Origin: an uncultured Planctomycetota bacterium
Lineage (GTDB): Bacteria; Planctomycetota; UBA1135; GCA-002686595
Assembly: GCA_903928115.1 (NCBI GenBank)
Contig: CAIYPP010000149.1
Coordinates: forward strand, 1 to 53,241
Direction: 5' to 3'
Length of the DNA stretch: 53,241 nucleotides
The notes beneath the pieces were generated by a model. That model worked only from the letters and a program-made list of their open reading frames with translations, was not told the DNA's origin and searched no databases. The translations under genes were made by a program, and so were the position numbers. Positions 52,643-53,241 of the stretch are shown here, one piece after another; the first letter of the stretch is position 1, and each line of letters begins with the position of its first letter.

Positions 52643-53241
52643 GTGGCCGCGACCGCCCATCCCTCCGTTCCCGTCGTCTTCCAGACGCACCCCAGCCGCT
52701 ACAAGCACTGGAAGCTCAGCTTCGAGGGCGACATCGCCACGCTGGTGATGAACGTCAACCCCAATGGCGGTCAGCGCGAGGGCTACGAGCTCAAGCTCAA
52801 CAGCTACGACATCGGCGTCGACGTCGAGCTCGCGGACGCGATCCTGCGCCTGCGCTTCGAGCACCCTGAGGTGCGCTCGGTGATCGTCACCGGCGGCATC
52901 GACCGCGTGTTCTGCGCCGGTGCGAACATCGTGATGCTCCGCACGAGCACGCACGGCTTCAAGGTGAACTTCTGCAAGTACACCAACGAGACGCGCCTCT
53001 ACATCGAGGACGCGAGCGCGAACTCGGGCATCAAGTTCCTCGCGGCGCTGAACGGCACCGCTTCGGGCGGCGGCTACGAGCTCGCCATCTCCTGCGACAA
53101 GATCCTGCTCGCCGACGACCGCAACAGCGCGGTGAGCTACCCCGAGGTTCCGCTGCTCGGCGTGCTGCCCGGCACCGGCGGCCTCACGCGCATCACCGAC
53201 AAGCGCAAGCTGCGCCGCGACCACTGCGACGCGTTCTCGAC
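52643..53241 (+). CDS. boxC: Benzoyl-CoA-dihydrodiol lyase (2,3-epoxybenzoyl-CoA dihydrolase), 5' part
   Basis: The first 199 residues of BoxC, cut by the window edge. BoxC hydrolytically opens 2,3-epoxybenzoyl-CoA in the aerobic benzoyl-CoA (box) pathway. Recognisable blocks are FQTHPSRYKHWKLSFEGD, YELKLNSYDIGVDVELADAI, RVFCAGANIVML (crotonase oxyanion hole region), KVNFCKYTNETRLYIED, NGTASGGGYELAIS and EVPLLGVLPGTGGLTRITDKRK, which read as BoxC rather than a generic enoyl-CoA hydratase. The start is GTG at 52643, the only one that fits the family N-terminus; no clear ribosome site precedes it. The divergent BoxR-type regulator and shared repeats indicate benzoyl-CoA-controlled expression. 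boxA, boxB and a benzoate-CoA ligase would be expected downstream, outside the window. Confidence 0.93.
   Translation, partial: MAATAHPSVPVVFQTHPSRYKHWKLSFEGDIATLVMNVNPNGGQREGYELKLNSYDIGVDVELADAILRLRFEHPEVRSVIVTGGIDRVFCAGANIVMLRTSTHGFKVNFCKYTNETRLYIEDASANSGIKFLAALNGTASGGGYELAISCDKILLADDRNSAVSYPEVPLLGVLPGTGGLTRITDKRKLRRDHCDAFS

Overview
The window is very GC-rich DNA, densely packed, with frequent 4-bp stop/start overlaps and many GTG (and one TTG) starts. No rRNA or tRNA gene is present, so the host can only be inferred. The mix points to a Gram-negative bacterium of planctomycete type (Planctomycetota, with a GC-rich myxobacterium-like group as the alternative): Kdo-8-P synthase, a membrane Ser/Thr kinase, a formylglycine-enzyme-fold protein, MoxR/DUF58/VWA operons, and very large carboxypeptidase-regulatory-like repeat proteins.

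Layout. (1) 106-4899, plus strand: purA, uppS, cdsA, phoH, ybeY, housekeeping genes for purine, lipid-carrier, phospholipid and rRNA maturation functions. (2) 4972-6886: a FliA/WhiG-type sigma factor, then about 0.9 kb without a credible protein gene. On the minus strand this gap holds a complete transcription unit: a good promoter (TTGCCC-N17-TATAGT), a GEMM-I cyclic-di-GMP riboswitch aptamer, about 600 nt of structured RNA with repeated GUGGGGA loop motifs, and an intrinsic terminator 18 bp past the sigma gene's stop codon. I regard this as the most interesting object in the window. (3) 6887-12590: a NifU/SufU-like scaffold lacking its third cysteine, a GAF sigma-54 activator, a PafA-type phosphatase and a Ser/Thr kinase. 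(4) 12612-18000: kdsA (frameshifted near its 3' end), a diacylglycerol-kinase-like protein, an RmlD-like reductase and valS. (5) 18085-25848: an FGE-fold secreted protein, a response regulator with an HD-GYP c-di-GMP phosphodiesterase domain, an RluA pseudouridine synthase and a first giant repeat protein.

(6) 26116-35145, minus strand: an alpha-glucan operon of debranching enzyme, GT4 glycosyltransferase, GH57 amylase and a glycogen synthase-phosphorylase fusion. (7) 35277-47376: two convergent operons. The plus-strand one encodes BatA/VWA membrane proteins. The minus-strand one encodes a coiled-coil protein (reading frame broken by one TGA), MoxR, a membrane protein, an ABC ATPase and permease, and DUF58. 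(8) 47402-51695: an N-formylglutamate amidohydrolase-like protein and a second giant repeat protein. (9) 51806-53241: a BoxR/BzdR-type regulator divergent from boxC (partial), the start of an aerobic benzoyl-CoA (box) pathway locus, with a repeated operator-like element between them.

The c-di-GMP theme recurs: a riboswitch RNA convergent with a sigma-28-type gene, and an HD-GYP phosphodiesterase 14 kb away.
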